A stretch of 9,624 bases of DNA from Thermoplasmatota archaeon (GCA_030595765.1 JAUVCJ010000075.1:1-9624); one strand, 5' to 3'. Numbered from the stretch's first letter, positions 1 through 7,209 are shown. Numbers and translations are program-made. The notes: a model not told the origin generated them from the sequence alone.

Positions 1-2590
1 CGAGATCGTCTATGGGGTCAACTGTAAAATCATCTACTGAATCATCTGAATTGATAGAAGTGGACTCTTCTGGCATGACTTTATGAAGGGCAGCCAAAAA
101 TGAAGACGAACCATCATCCTCGGATGGAGTTGAAGATTGCTCAAGGAGCTCACCATCCTGCAATTCCTCTTCGGTATCCTGCTCAGGCTCTGCAGTAACG
201 ACCAACTGGACCTCTTCGATCTCCTCAGGCGGACTCAATTCAGCCAATACGTCCAACTCGATCGATCCAACAGGTCCATCTAACTCTCCAATCTCATTAG
301 ACACATAGGTCTCATCGGAGTCATCTGTCCCACTGGGCTCAGCCATTTTTGATATGATGATGTCCTCCTCTGAGAACTCCTCTAGTGAAGCAAAGGTATC
401 CTCAAGGTCTTCAGAATCATCATGGCCTTCTAGGTCGTCAGTGTCTGCAAATACATCTAGGCTCAACCCGCCCTTAACCTCGATATCCTCCTTGTCACCA
501 GGCAGGTCAGTAGGAGGTGAGATATCATCTTCAGCAACAGCATCGGCGTTATCAGTAGTAACAGCATCAGCAACATTAGTGTCATCGTCATCAGCAGGAA
601 ATTCGGAGTCCTTGACGAGCTCACGCAAGAAATCCATGCCAGATAACATATTGGCCTGCTGTGGGGTTTTCTTAGGCTCCGTTGCATCCTCAATTGGCTC
701 AGCAGAAACCTCGGCGGAAATCTCGACAGACACTCCATCAGCGAGCTCCTCAGTTATCTCCCCCGGCATCTCAAGGGATAACTCATCAGGCAACTCATCA
801 GACATACCTGCTATAACATTCTCTGGTTCCTCATCAGGGCCGCCATCTTCGGCCTCGTCATCCTCGGCACCGTCGCCATAAGCCACTACTTGGGCGCTTT
901 CATCAACCATGCCCCCAGGCTGATCATCTGCTTCTCCATTCGACCCATTATAGTGCTCTTTCAGGGGCTCTTCATAAGTGCCCTTATCAGCAACCACGCC
1001 CTCTTCTTTCATTATATCCAGCAATTGCTTGGAAATGGGCGTTGTGACATCACCACCTGGCCCCTCAATGGTCTCATCAGTGGTTTCATCAATGGTCACA
1101 TCAGCGATCTCATCAACGGCCTCATCAACGGTCTCATCAACGGTCTCATCAATGTGATCTGAGCTTTCAACATCAAGCCCATAAAGCTCGGCTGCATCCT
1201 TGGCAAGGTCTTTCAACTCCTCCCTGGAATGAGAACTACCAGAAATATCATCAGCCTCTGGGGAACCATCCTCATCGATATAGTCCTCCTGCTCAGGAGG
1301 CTCTTCCAGCTGGTCAACCCAAAGCACCTCGTCACTCTTTCCTGTAGGGCTCTTACAAATAGTGCATAAGATCGAATCCTGGCTTATGAAGGCACCACAG
1401 TTCTCACATAGGCAAAGGGAGCTAGTAGCCGGCAACAAGCCAGGAACGGTTCGTGTCTGCAGGAGTATTTGGTCCTCTATCTTTTCCTCCAAAATGCCAG
1501 GACCCTCCTCTGCCATTGCCTGGAGCAAATCTATGCCACAGACTGCACAATTATCGTTATTTGATGAGACGAATGCTCCGCATTTGGGACACATGAACAA
1601 AGCTCCAGGTCCCTCCTGAAACTCCTGGGGTTCCTGGTCTTGAGAGTCATCAGCAGCTCCATCCTCAGATATCATGGATTCAAGAGTATCAGCGCCACAG
1701 ATACTGCAGTACTCCGAGTCCTCTCCAATGAAAGCGCCACACTTTTTACAGATGTAGATCGCTCCGGCTCCAGCAAGAAGATCATCAGCCACGAAAGCAG
1801 AAGAACCCAACGATCCCTTATCTTCAAAACCATCTTTTCCCAAAGACATGGCCTCTTCTGCCTTGAAAGACTCCCCACAGATGGTACATTGTCCAGCTGT
1901 TGTGAATCCTCCGCAATTGGGGCAGATCAGCATGGTTGGGATGAACTCGTCAGGGTCTGGCGAGATTGAAGCTTCTGCCTGTTCATCCAATACTTCACTC
2001 AGTGATGTACTACACACACTGCATTCAGAGTCCGCAGGGTCATTTTTCGCACCACAGCCAGGGCATTCAAGAAGGGCATCGTCCTCACCATGGAAGTAAT
2101 CGTCCTCTCCAGGAAGGGGTTCATAGGAGGATATCTCAAACTCCTCTGAAGCTGAGGGGACACTCTCATCACCATCATCTAGATTAGTTCCACATATACT
2201 ACATTTCTTTGCATCTTCGCTTGTGAAGGCACCGCAACTTGGGCACATGAAAAGTGATGTGGATTCTTCAGACTCTTTTAGAGTCTCTGTCCCCACCATG
2301 CTCTGAGCATCAGGTGATTTAAAAAATTCGAATATGCTTGATGCTGCCGAACTGTTCATTCCTTCAGCATCGGTCAGGTCATCGAGGTCAGCCTCTTTGA
2401 TGTCTTCGATGGATCGATACCCGGCATCATAGAGGGATAAGGCCCTTTTTGGCCCGATCCCGGGAATTCTCTCGAACGCCTCCAATATTTCGCTCCTGTT
2501 TTCAATAAACTTGCCACCACAGATCTGGCATACGCTGGACTCGATGGAGTTCAAACTCCCACAAGTGGTGCAGGTTTTTTGCTCAGCCAA
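1..2590 (-). CDS. Multi-zinc-ribbon, helix-hairpin-helix protein with long acidic tail (partial, C-terminus off the left edge)
   Basis: The frame is open from a TTG at 2590 to the left edge: 863 codons without a stop, checked triplet by triplet. An in-frame stop lies at 2636-2638. TTG is chosen because GGTG sits 7 bases before it and the first zinc ribbon begins at residue 7. Seven CxxC...CxxC ribbons are visible at Cys 7/10/21/24, 116/119/130/133, 176/179/190/193, 223/226/235/238, 281/284/295/298, 334/337/348/351 and 395/398/409/412; most read CxxCGAF then C(S/T)IC. Residues 35-91 look like helix-hairpin-helix (IPGIGPKRAL at 42-51, then a second hairpin). From about 420 onward the chain is dominated by Asp and Glu, with (V/I)DET-type repeats at 480-508 and no membrane segment. 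The HhH and ribbons suggest nucleic-acid or protein binding; no enzymatic domain is seen. The function is unknown. Confidence 0.88.
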   Translation of the reverse strand, partial: MAEQKTCTTCGSLNSIESSVCQICGGKFIENRSEILEAFERIPGIGPKRALSLYDAGYRSIEDIKEADLDDLTDAEGMNSSAASSIFEFFKSPDAQSMVGTETLKESEESTSLFMCPSCGAFTSEDAKKCSICGTNLDDGDESVPSASEEFEISSYEPLPGEDDYFHGEDDALLECPGCGAKNDPADSECSVCSTSLSEVLDEQAEASISPDPDEFIPTMLICPNCGGFTTAGQCTICGESFKAEEAMSLGKDGFEDKGSLGSSAFVADDLLAGAGAIYICKKCGAFIGEDSEYCSICGADTLESMISEDGAADDSQDQEPQEFQEGPGALFMCPKCGAFVSSNNDNCAVCGIDLLQAMAEEGPGILEEKIEDQILLQTRTVPGLLPATSSLCLCENCGAFISQDSILCTICKSPTGKSDEVLWVDQLEEPPEQEDYIDEDGSPEADDISGSSHSREELKDLAKDAAELYGLDVESSDHIDETVDETVDEAVDEIADVTIDETTDETIEGPGGDVTTPISKQLLDIMKEEGVVADKGTYEEPLKEHYNGSNGEADDQPGGMVDESAQVVAYGDGAEDDEAEDGGPDEEPENVIAGMSDELPDELSLEMPGEITEELADGVSVEISAEVSAEPIEDATEPKKTPQQANMLSGMDFLRELVKDSEFPADDDDTNVADAVTTDNADAVAEDDISPPTDLPGDKEDIEVKGGLSLDVFADTDDLEGHDDSEDLEDTFASLEEFSEEDIIISKMAEPSGTDDSDETYVSNEIGELDGPVGSIELDVLAELSPPEEIEEVQLVVTAEPEQDTEEELQDGELLEQSSTPSEDDGSSSFLAALHKVMPEESTSINSDDSVDDFTVDPIDDL
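1070..1153. repeat. Seven tandem 12-base units inside the acidic tail
   Basis: Seven consecutive 12-base units close to GGTCTCATCAAC (plus strand) start at 1070, 1082, 1094, 1106, 1118, 1130 and 1142. On the coding minus strand they read as tetrapeptides such as VDET, VDEA and IDET (residues 480-507). The period keeps the frame, so copy number can change without breaking the gene. The units differ at a few positions, mostly within the acidic theme. Confidence 0.85.
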
Positions 2591-2597
2591 GTTAATG

Positions 2598-2601
2598 CAC
2601 C
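2598..2601 (-). promoter_or_regulatory. Shine-Dalgarno site deciding a TTG start
   Basis: GGTG on the minus strand lies 7 bases before the TTG at 2590. It can pair with the CACC of an archaeal 16S rRNA 3' end. No ATG in this frame lies between the upstream stop and the first zinc ribbon, so the site supports TTG initiation. Confidence 0.5.
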
Positions 2602-2652
2602 GTCCAAATGGCCCAATCAGCGAAATTGGAGATGATTAATTCTTTCGCTAAC

Positions 2653-2660
2653 TATATATA
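2653..2660. promoter_or_regulatory. TATATATA palindrome, possible divergent TATA box
   Basis: TATATATA is symmetric and lies between two divergent genes. On the minus strand it would put transcription start near 2630, about 40 bases before the TTG at 2590. On the plus strand it would start near 2683, leaving a leader of about 77 bases before 2760. It fits the minus gene better. The plus gene may use a weaker box not recognised here. Confidence 0.45.
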
Positions 2661-2759
2661 TGTTGTTATGAACTCCTCTTGCTGGCTATGGTGCAACTCA
2701 CGCTAGAAAACTAATGACCCTAGCAGTTCACCTTACCACAAACCTAGAGACGGAAAACC

Positions 2760-3473
2760 ATGTTCGAGATATACCTGATAGGCATCATTCCATCTATGGT
2801 TATGATGTATGTACTTTTTGCAGAGTTTGAAGGAGCGTTTGAGGAGAACAAGATGCTCCAGTTCCTGGCATTAGGTATGGTATTAGGCACATTCTCCGCT
2901 ATAATACACAGATTTACCATAGCCGAGATCGGAACTGATTACACGTTCTCGTTGCTGATATTTGTAGTTGGTTACAGTATGGTAGAGGAACTTTCAAAAA
3001 TCGTGGTCATTAACTTTCCAAAACTGGCAGATATTGGACATAATCTCGTTTTCTACGGCGCAGTCCTGGGTTTTGGCATGTCTACCACCATCACGATATC
3101 TTTCTCTTTCAATATAGTGGCCAGAACCGGCCAGATACAGATAATCACCATGATCATGTTCGCAATATTTCAGGCATTATTGCAAGGTGCAACCGGTGCA
3201 ATCATAGGTTATGGAGTATTTACCAACCAGAGAAAGAGCTACTACCAGAGAGCTATAATGTTCCATATGATGGCCTATATCCCTTTGATGTCATTCCTTT
3301 GGCCAAGCGAGATCCGCATCTTTAACATGCTCTCAATAAACATACTCGCGATGATACCAGCTGTTGCCATTGCAGGGTATATTTTTATCTACGTCTACAA
3401 GATCATCATCCCCCAGGCACTACCAGATAACATGAAGAGCAAGAGGCGCATGATGCTACGCAGGCAGAACTAG
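2760..3473 (+). CDS. PrsW-like polytopic membrane protein with degenerate catalytic motifs
   Basis: 237 residues with about seven hydrophobic segments (roughly 4-22, 33-50, 62-84, 96-120, 125-154, 165-182, 187-212) and a basic C-terminus (KSKRRMMLRRQN), which suggests a cytoplasmic tail. Residues 75-80, VEELSK, match the EExxK motif of the PrsW intramembrane metalloprotease family, which in Bacillus makes the first cut in an anti-sigma factor. The next family motifs are altered: GFGMSTT at 104-110 has Thr where a Glu is expected, and QGATGAIIGYG at 142-152 has Gln where a His is expected. His169 (FHMMAY) could be the last conserved His. The fold assignment is thus plausible but activity is doubtful. 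No strong ribosome binding site precedes the ATG. A distant CPBP/PrsW-type protein or an unrelated integral membrane protein remains possible. Confidence 0.65.
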   Translation: MFEIYLIGIIPSMVMMYVLFAEFEGAFEENKMLQFLALGMVLGTFSAIIHRFTIAEIGTDYTFSLLIFVVGYSMVEELSKIVVINFPKLADIGHNLVFYGAVLGFGMSTTITISFSFNIVARTGQIQIITMIMFAIFQALLQGATGAIIGYGVFTNQRKSYYQRAIMFHMMAYIPLMSFLWPSEIRIFNMLSINILAMIPAVAIAGYIFIYVYKIIIPQALPDNMKSKRRMMLRRQN

Positions 3474-3506
3474 GCAATGCTTCCTTTCAAAGCCAAAGCC
3501 CTGATG

Positions 3507-3526
3507 GGTGGACACTGGTGGACACT
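3507..3526. repeat. Perfect 10-base tandem duplication in an intergenic gap
   Basis: GGTGGACACT occurs twice without a gap, at 3507-3516 and 3517-3526, between the PrsW-like gene and the next gene. It could be a binding site for a dimeric regulator or a chance duplication; nothing else supports either reading. Confidence 0.5.
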
Positions 3527-3602
3527 TCCAAAGAAGAATTTAGTTATTGAATCCTGCGATAGATTAATACATCATCATCCCTGTGCCTGTGCGAGTCTGC
3601 CT

Positions 3603-3608
3603 GGAGGG
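3603..3608 (+). promoter_or_regulatory. Shine-Dalgarno site favouring the ATG at 3613
   Basis: GGAGGG lies 4 bases before ATG 3613. A GTG at 3583 in the same frame would lengthen the protein by ten residues but has no comparable site, so the ATG is preferred. A weak TATA-like TTAATACA at 3564-3571 could place transcription start near 3594, just upstream of this site. Confidence 0.55.
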
Positions 3609-3612
3609 CACC

Positions 3613-3990
3613 ATGACCACCATATCCTTGGATATACTCACGAAAGCACTCATGAATTCCCTTGGTAAGAAGGGCATGGATGCCACTGAGGTGAGCAAAT
3701 TGGCAGAATATGTACTGGATTTCTTTGGTTTTGATGATGCCATAATAGACAACATGCTAAAGGCAAAGGACAGAGATGTGTTCTACATGCTTGAAGAGGA
3801 AGGATTCTTGAGCACCTTCCAGGACACCATTGTCATCAAGAAAGGAAAGACATGGCGCATACACTACTGGGTACTGAAAAAAGACCAGATCATCAAGTTA
3901 TCCCAGGATGTTAAAGAGCCAGAACAAGAAAAAGTTGGGAAATATGATTTTTACTCAGACATTCCCGAAGACGTCTGGAACAGGGAATGA
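3613..3990 (+). CDS. Small conserved archaeal protein, possible winged-helix fold (DUF6015-like)
   Basis: 125 residues from the ATG behind GGAGGG. It has no membrane segment or signal peptide and is rich in charged residues. The N-terminal half is helical in appearance (LDILTKALMNSL, ATEVSKLAEYVLDFFGF, NMLKAKDRDVFYMLEEEGFL). It is followed by a probable beta-hairpin with basic and aromatic residues, DTIVIKKGKTWRIHYWVLKK (about residues 78-97). Helices, then a hairpin, then W/Y-rich strand is what a winged-helix protein looks like, but no family signature proves DNA binding. From memory it resembles a small Thermoplasmatota/methanogen family listed as DUF6015; that name is tentative. It sits 29 bases before the site-2 protease gene on the same strand, so the two are probably one transcript. 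Confidence 0.75.
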   Translation: MTTISLDILTKALMNSLGKKGMDATEVSKLAEYVLDFFGFDDAIIDNMLKAKDRDVFYMLEEEGFLSTFQDTIVIKKGKTWRIHYWVLKKDQIIKLSQDVKEPEQEKVGKYDFYSDIPEDVWNRE

Positions 3991-4006
3991 GCATATTGGT
4001 TTGACC

Positions 4007-4015
4007 AGGGGATGA
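4007..4015 (+). promoter_or_regulatory. Shine-Dalgarno-like site of the site-2 protease gene
   Basis: AGGGGATGA ends 4 bases before the ATG at 4020 and resembles the purine-rich archaeal site. No TATA-like box is evident in the 29-base gap, which fits translation from a message started upstream of 3613. Confidence 0.4.
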
Positions 4016-4019
4016 GGGT

Positions 4020-5879
4020 ATGGACGAATGGATTATATGGCTATTGATTACTCTGGTGTCGTATTTCACCATTGAATATTTTCTTTATAAAAAGTACACC
4101 CCTCAAAAAACTCCTCAACCACAAGAGAGCCGGGCAGTTGAGCCTGAACCCGATGCAGGATTGGAATTTGAGCCCGGGTCGGGAGCTGACCTGGTCACCG
4201 ACCCCGAAACTGGATTTAAATCAGAGTTCAGGCCAGAGTTAGTGTCAGAGCCTAGACCGATATCAGAATCTGAACTTGAGGCTGGAATAATACCAGAATT
4301 GGAGATGGCAGAAGCTTCAAGAGCAGAGGATTCCAGCTTGGAAGAGGAAAAACCGCCATTGACCTTCTGGGGCCCCATCATCATGATGCGTACCCAGCGA
4401 GGGCAGAAATTACTAGACAGGATGGCCAGAAGAGAACGGCTATGGCGAGCCTATGGCTCCCTTGCCTTGGGAGTTTGCGCAGTTTCTATGGTCCTGATGT
4501 TCTATCTGCTAGCATGGGTAACAACAAAGGCCACTGAGATCCCAGCATCTGCAGCACCCACTCCGGACCAGATCCTCATCATTCCAGGGATCAACCCGTT
4601 CGTTCCACTTTGGTATGGATTGCTGAGCCTTTCAGTCGCCCTTATCATCCATGAGCTCTCCCACGGTGTCATGACCAGGGTTGGAAAGCTTAAGGTCAAA
4701 GCAATGGGCATGATATTCTGTGTATTCCCGATCGGCGCCTTTGTCGAGCCTGACGAGGGAGAGCTGAACAACGCTCCCAAACGTGTTCGCATGAAGGTGT
4801 ATGCAGTGGGACCAACCGCCAATATCCTATTTGCGATCCTTTGTGCACTTATGTTCTCAGTTGTGTTCATGGGCTCAGCAGTAACCGTTAACGATGCCTA
4901 TCTCCTGAACGGGGTCATGGAGGATAGCGAACTGGATCGTGCTGAACTTCATGACATATGGATACAGGTGATCGAGCTCAATGGAGAACCCTTCGACCCT
5001 ACCACACTGTTATACATGGAGGGGCTTCCGGCAGCCAACCAGACAGTTACGCTTAGAACCTTCTATGAAGGAGAATATCAGGATCTTCAATTAACCTCCG
5101 GGGTAATGCTCTCGATGGTATGGGAGAACAGCCCGGCAGATCTGGCAGGGATGAAGCAGGGCATGCTACTAGGGTCGATCAATGGGTTTGAGATACGCAA
5201 CGGCTCAGGTATCGCAACTGCACTTAATGGCACCAGCCCCGGCGACAATGTTACGGTAACAGTGTTCGAGTACAGGCCAGAGCAAGAGATGTATTTCCCA
5301 TCCAACCTGACAGTTGAGCTTGCTGACTACTACCAGTATTACAGCACGAATCATCCGGAATTGATCAGCAGTGATGATGACCACCTTCGGAACAGGTCGT
5401 TCATAGGAATAAGCTCGTCTTATCTGGGCTTCTCGGACTTTGGGCATCCAGACAATTTTCTGGAGAGGCTACAGTCCCCATTACTTAACTCCAAGGACTT
5501 CGATGGCGCCATGCGCAATTTGGCCATCTACATCGCTTTGCCGATATTGAAGCTGTCCCCAATGGAATCCCCAGTTTCGGATCTATATGAGTTCCAAGGA
5601 CCACTGGCGGCACTACCCCAGGAAGCATCGTGGCTCACTGCTAACGTATTATACTGGTTGTTCTGGCTTAATCTCATGGTAGGGCTTACCAACGTCCTGC
5701 CTGCGGTACCACTGGATGGTGGGTTCCTATTCAGGGACGGATTTGACCATCTATTGTGTAAGCTCAGACCCAAAATGAACGAGAAAAAGCGAGAGGAACT
5801 GACAGGACATATGACTGGGATATTTGCACTTCTGGTATTATTCATGATAGTATGGCAGTTCATTGGACCCCGACTATGA
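4020..5879 (+). CDS. Site-2-type intramembrane metalloprotease (M50) with PDZ domain and acidic N-terminal linker
   Basis: 619 residues. Such enzymes cut membrane-spanning substrates inside the bilayer. The zinc motif HELSH is at 211-215 inside a hydrophobic segment (SVALIIHELSHGV). The second family motif GPTANI is at 264-269 and the third, NVLPAVPLDGG, at 558-568 with Asp566 as the likely third zinc ligand, so the active site looks complete. Order: a membrane anchor at about 4-23; a Glu/Pro-rich linker at 27-113; a basic stretch; a membrane segment at about 144-168; the catalytic segments; a PDZ-like domain around 355-430 (NSPADLAGMKQGMLLGSINGF); and C-terminal membrane segments. The extracytoplasmic region between catalytic helices is large. 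The linker is unusual and may bind partners. It follows the small soluble gene at 3613-3990, probably in one transcript, and the PrsW-like gene lies further upstream, a setting that recalls two-step regulated proteolysis. Substrates cannot be read from the sequence. Confidence 0.93.
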   Translation: MDEWIIWLLITLVSYFTIEYFLYKKYTPQKTPQPQESRAVEPEPDAGLEFEPGSGADLVTDPETGFKSEFRPELVSEPRPISESELEAGIIPELEMAEASRAEDSSLEEEKPPLTFWGPIIMMRTQRGQKLLDRMARRERLWRAYGSLALGVCAVSMVLMFYLLAWVTTKATEIPASAAPTPDQILIIPGINPFVPLWYGLLSLSVALIIHELSHGVMTRVGKLKVKAMGMIFCVFPIGAFVEPDEGELNNAPKRVRMKVYAVGPTANILFAILCALMFSVVFMGSAVTVNDAYLLNGVMEDSELDRAELHDIWIQVIELNGEPFDPTTLLYMEGLPAANQTVTLRTFYEGEYQDLQLTSGVMLSMVWENSPADLAGMKQGMLLGSINGFEIRNGSGIATALNGTSPGDNVTVTVFEYRPEQEMYFPSNLTVELADYYQYYSTNHPELISSDDDHLRNRSFIGISSSYLGFSDFGHPDNFLERLQSPLLNSKDFDGAMRNLAIYIALPILKLSPMESPVSDLYEFQGPLAALPQEASWLTANVLYWLFWLNLMVGLTNVLPAVPLDGGFLFRDGFDHLLCKLRPKMNEKKREELTGHMTGIFALLVLFMIVWQFIGPRL

Positions 5880-6015
5880 TGAATTGAAGAATGTATCAAT
5901 GCCTTGTTCTCAATTGATTTCATGTACACACATTCCCTTCCGTTGGTCTAACATTATTAAAAAAGTTCCGATTTCAGATTTGTACAACCGTACATCATCT
6001 AGATGCATGTATCCT

Positions 6016-6063
6016 CACACGCAGATTCACACACGCACAGAGTCACACGCACAGAGTCACAGA
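6016..6063. repeat. Imperfect 14-base tandem repeat upstream of the Xaa-Pro peptidase gene
   Basis: CACACGCACAGAGT occurs exactly at 6030-6043 and 6044-6057. It is preceded by a diverged copy at 6016-6029 that shares the first eight bases (CACACGCA) and followed by a partial copy (CACAGA). The array is the only notable structure in the 241-base gap and lies 17-64 bases before the TATA-like box at 6080. An upstream regulator site is possible; a simple-sequence expansion is equally possible. Confidence 0.75.
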
Positions 6064-6079
6064 TTTACATAGTCCAAAA

Positions 6080-6088
6080 ACATATATT
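6080..6088 (+). promoter_or_regulatory. TATA-like box of the Xaa-Pro peptidase gene
   Basis: ACATATATT is centred near 6084. Archaeal spacing would place transcription start at about 6110, so the leader before ATG 6121 would be only around ten bases, or the GTG at 6112 would be leaderless. Confidence 0.5.
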
Positions 6089-6110
6089 GGAGCCTCTCTT
6101 TTACCGCCCT

Positions 6111-6115
6111 GGTGA
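6111..6115 (+). promoter_or_regulatory. Shine-Dalgarno GGTGA before ATG 6121
   Basis: GGTGA lies 5 bases before ATG 6121. The same bases contain a possible GTG start at 6112, so the choice is between a GGTGA-led ATG and a leaderless GTG three codons earlier. The TATA position at 6080-6088 leaves very little leader, so the question stays open. Confidence 0.5.
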
Positions 6116-6120
6116 CAGGC

Positions 6121-7209
6121 ATGAAAACCAGAGCGCAACGCCTAATGGACAAATGCAAGGACTTGGATGGACTGGTAATACACAATGCGACCGAGCCTTT
6201 TATCGACCAGACATTCTTCTATGTTACTGAACTCTCAAAAGGGTTGTTCGAAGGGTCTGCCGCGATCGTCAGTCCAGACGGGCACACCGAAGTACTGACC
6301 TCCAGGCTGGAAGAAACGACAGCTAGAACCAATCCTGCCCTTGAGGTCAATGTCTATAAGGCCAGGAAAAATAGAGTCGAGCTCCTTTCACAAAGGCTCA
6401 AAGGCCTAAAAAAGATTGGGATCAACTACAATGAGCTCACACACAGCACTTACCTGAACCTGGTCAAAGCCGCACCCAAGGCAGAGTTCATAGATGTTGG
6501 AGCTATAATCAAGGAAGTACGCCTCACCAAGACAAGGGACGAGATCGCGCTTCTGAAAAAAGCTGGCAAAATGGCATCAGACGTTGCAAAGCAGATACCG
6601 GACCTCTTAAAGGAAGGGGTCAAGGAATACGAAGTGGCTGCCGAGATCAACTACATGATGATGAAAAAAGGGGCTCAGGGCCCTTCCTTTGATACAATTG
6701 CCGCATTTGGTGCCAATTCCGCCGAGCCGCACTATACTGCAGGCGACTCGCCACTACTTAAGAAAAAATTCGCTCTCTTCGACTTTGGTGCTCTCTACAA
6801 CCGGTATCGATCTGACATTACCAGAACCTACGTGTTCGGCAAAGCAACACCCAAGATGAGAGAGATATACGAAACAGTTCTAGAAGCCCAGTTAGCTGCC
6901 ATCGACTTCATCAAGGACGGCGTAAAGGGCGGGGATGCCCACATCATGGCTGACGATGTTATCTCTGCTACCAAGTTCAAGGGCAAGTTCACCCATTCAC
7001 TAGGCCACTCCATAGGGCTTGCTGTCCATGATGGTGGGCTACTTCATCCTAGTGCAGATATCACTCTCAAAGCGGGCATGGTTTTCACAGTGGAGCCAGG
7101 CATATACGTCAAGGGCTATGGTGGAGTAAGGATAGAGGATGATATCGTTGTGAAAAAGAACGGAGTTGAGCTACTAACCACAGCCCCTAAGGAATTGTTA
7201 GAGGTCTAA
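6121..7209 (+). CDS. pepQ: M24-family Xaa-Pro peptidase (prolidase/aminopeptidase P type)
   Basis: 362 residues from ATG 6121, usual for archaeal prolidase-type enzymes, which remove residues next to proline using two metal ions in the cytoplasm. The N-terminal creatinase-like domain spans about 1-125. The C-terminal pita-bread domain carries all five expected metal ligands: Asp221 (FDFG), Asp232 (SDITRT), His296 (HSLGHSIGL), Glu325 (VEPGIY) and Glu339 (RIEDDIVV). His292 and His303 fit the proton-shuttling histidines of the family. The enzyme thus looks intact. It has its own TATA-like box and GGTGA site, and converges on the Sir2 gene with 93 bases between stops. Prolidase and aminopeptidase P cannot be told apart from sequence alone, so the symbol is provisional. 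Confidence 0.93.
   Translation: MKTRAQRLMDKCKDLDGLVIHNATEPFIDQTFFYVTELSKGLFEGSAAIVSPDGHTEVLTSRLEETTARTNPALEVNVYKARKNRVELLSQRLKGLKKIGINYNELTHSTYLNLVKAAPKAEFIDVGAIIKEVRLTKTRDEIALLKKAGKMASDVAKQIPDLLKEGVKEYEVAAEINYMMMKKGAQGPSFDTIAAFGANSAEPHYTAGDSPLLKKKFALFDFGALYNRYRSDITRTYVFGKATPKMREIYETVLEAQLAAIDFIKDGVKGGDAHIMADDVISATKFKGKFTHSLGHSIGLAVHDGGLLHPSADITLKAGMVFTVEPGIYVKGYGGVRIEDDIVVKKNGVELLTTAPKELLEV

Noticed and set aside
354..881. Plus-strand frame coding a Ser-rich product of 175 residues
   Set aside because: It is the antisense shadow of the acidic tail gene: GAT/GAA/GAC codons on the minus strand give TCN/AGC-type codons on the plus strand. It has no ribosome binding site or family resemblance.
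1362..2187. Several plus-strand frames of 70-110 residues
   Set aside because: All lie opposite the zinc-ribbon gene, whose minus-strand frame has a clear repeated cysteine pattern. The plus frames are overlapping, compositionally odd and without domains.
3477..3668. Short plus-strand frame after the PrsW-like gene
   Set aside because: It overlaps the start of the next real gene in another frame and shows no conserved pattern; its only feature is the 10-base duplication.
4115..4384. Minus-strand frame with Ser/Asn/Gly-rich product
   Set aside because: Shadow of the acidic linker of the site-2 protease.
6016..6063. Possible CRISPR array
   Set aside because: Units are 14 bases and directly abut one another without spacers, so this is a tandem repeat, not CRISPR.
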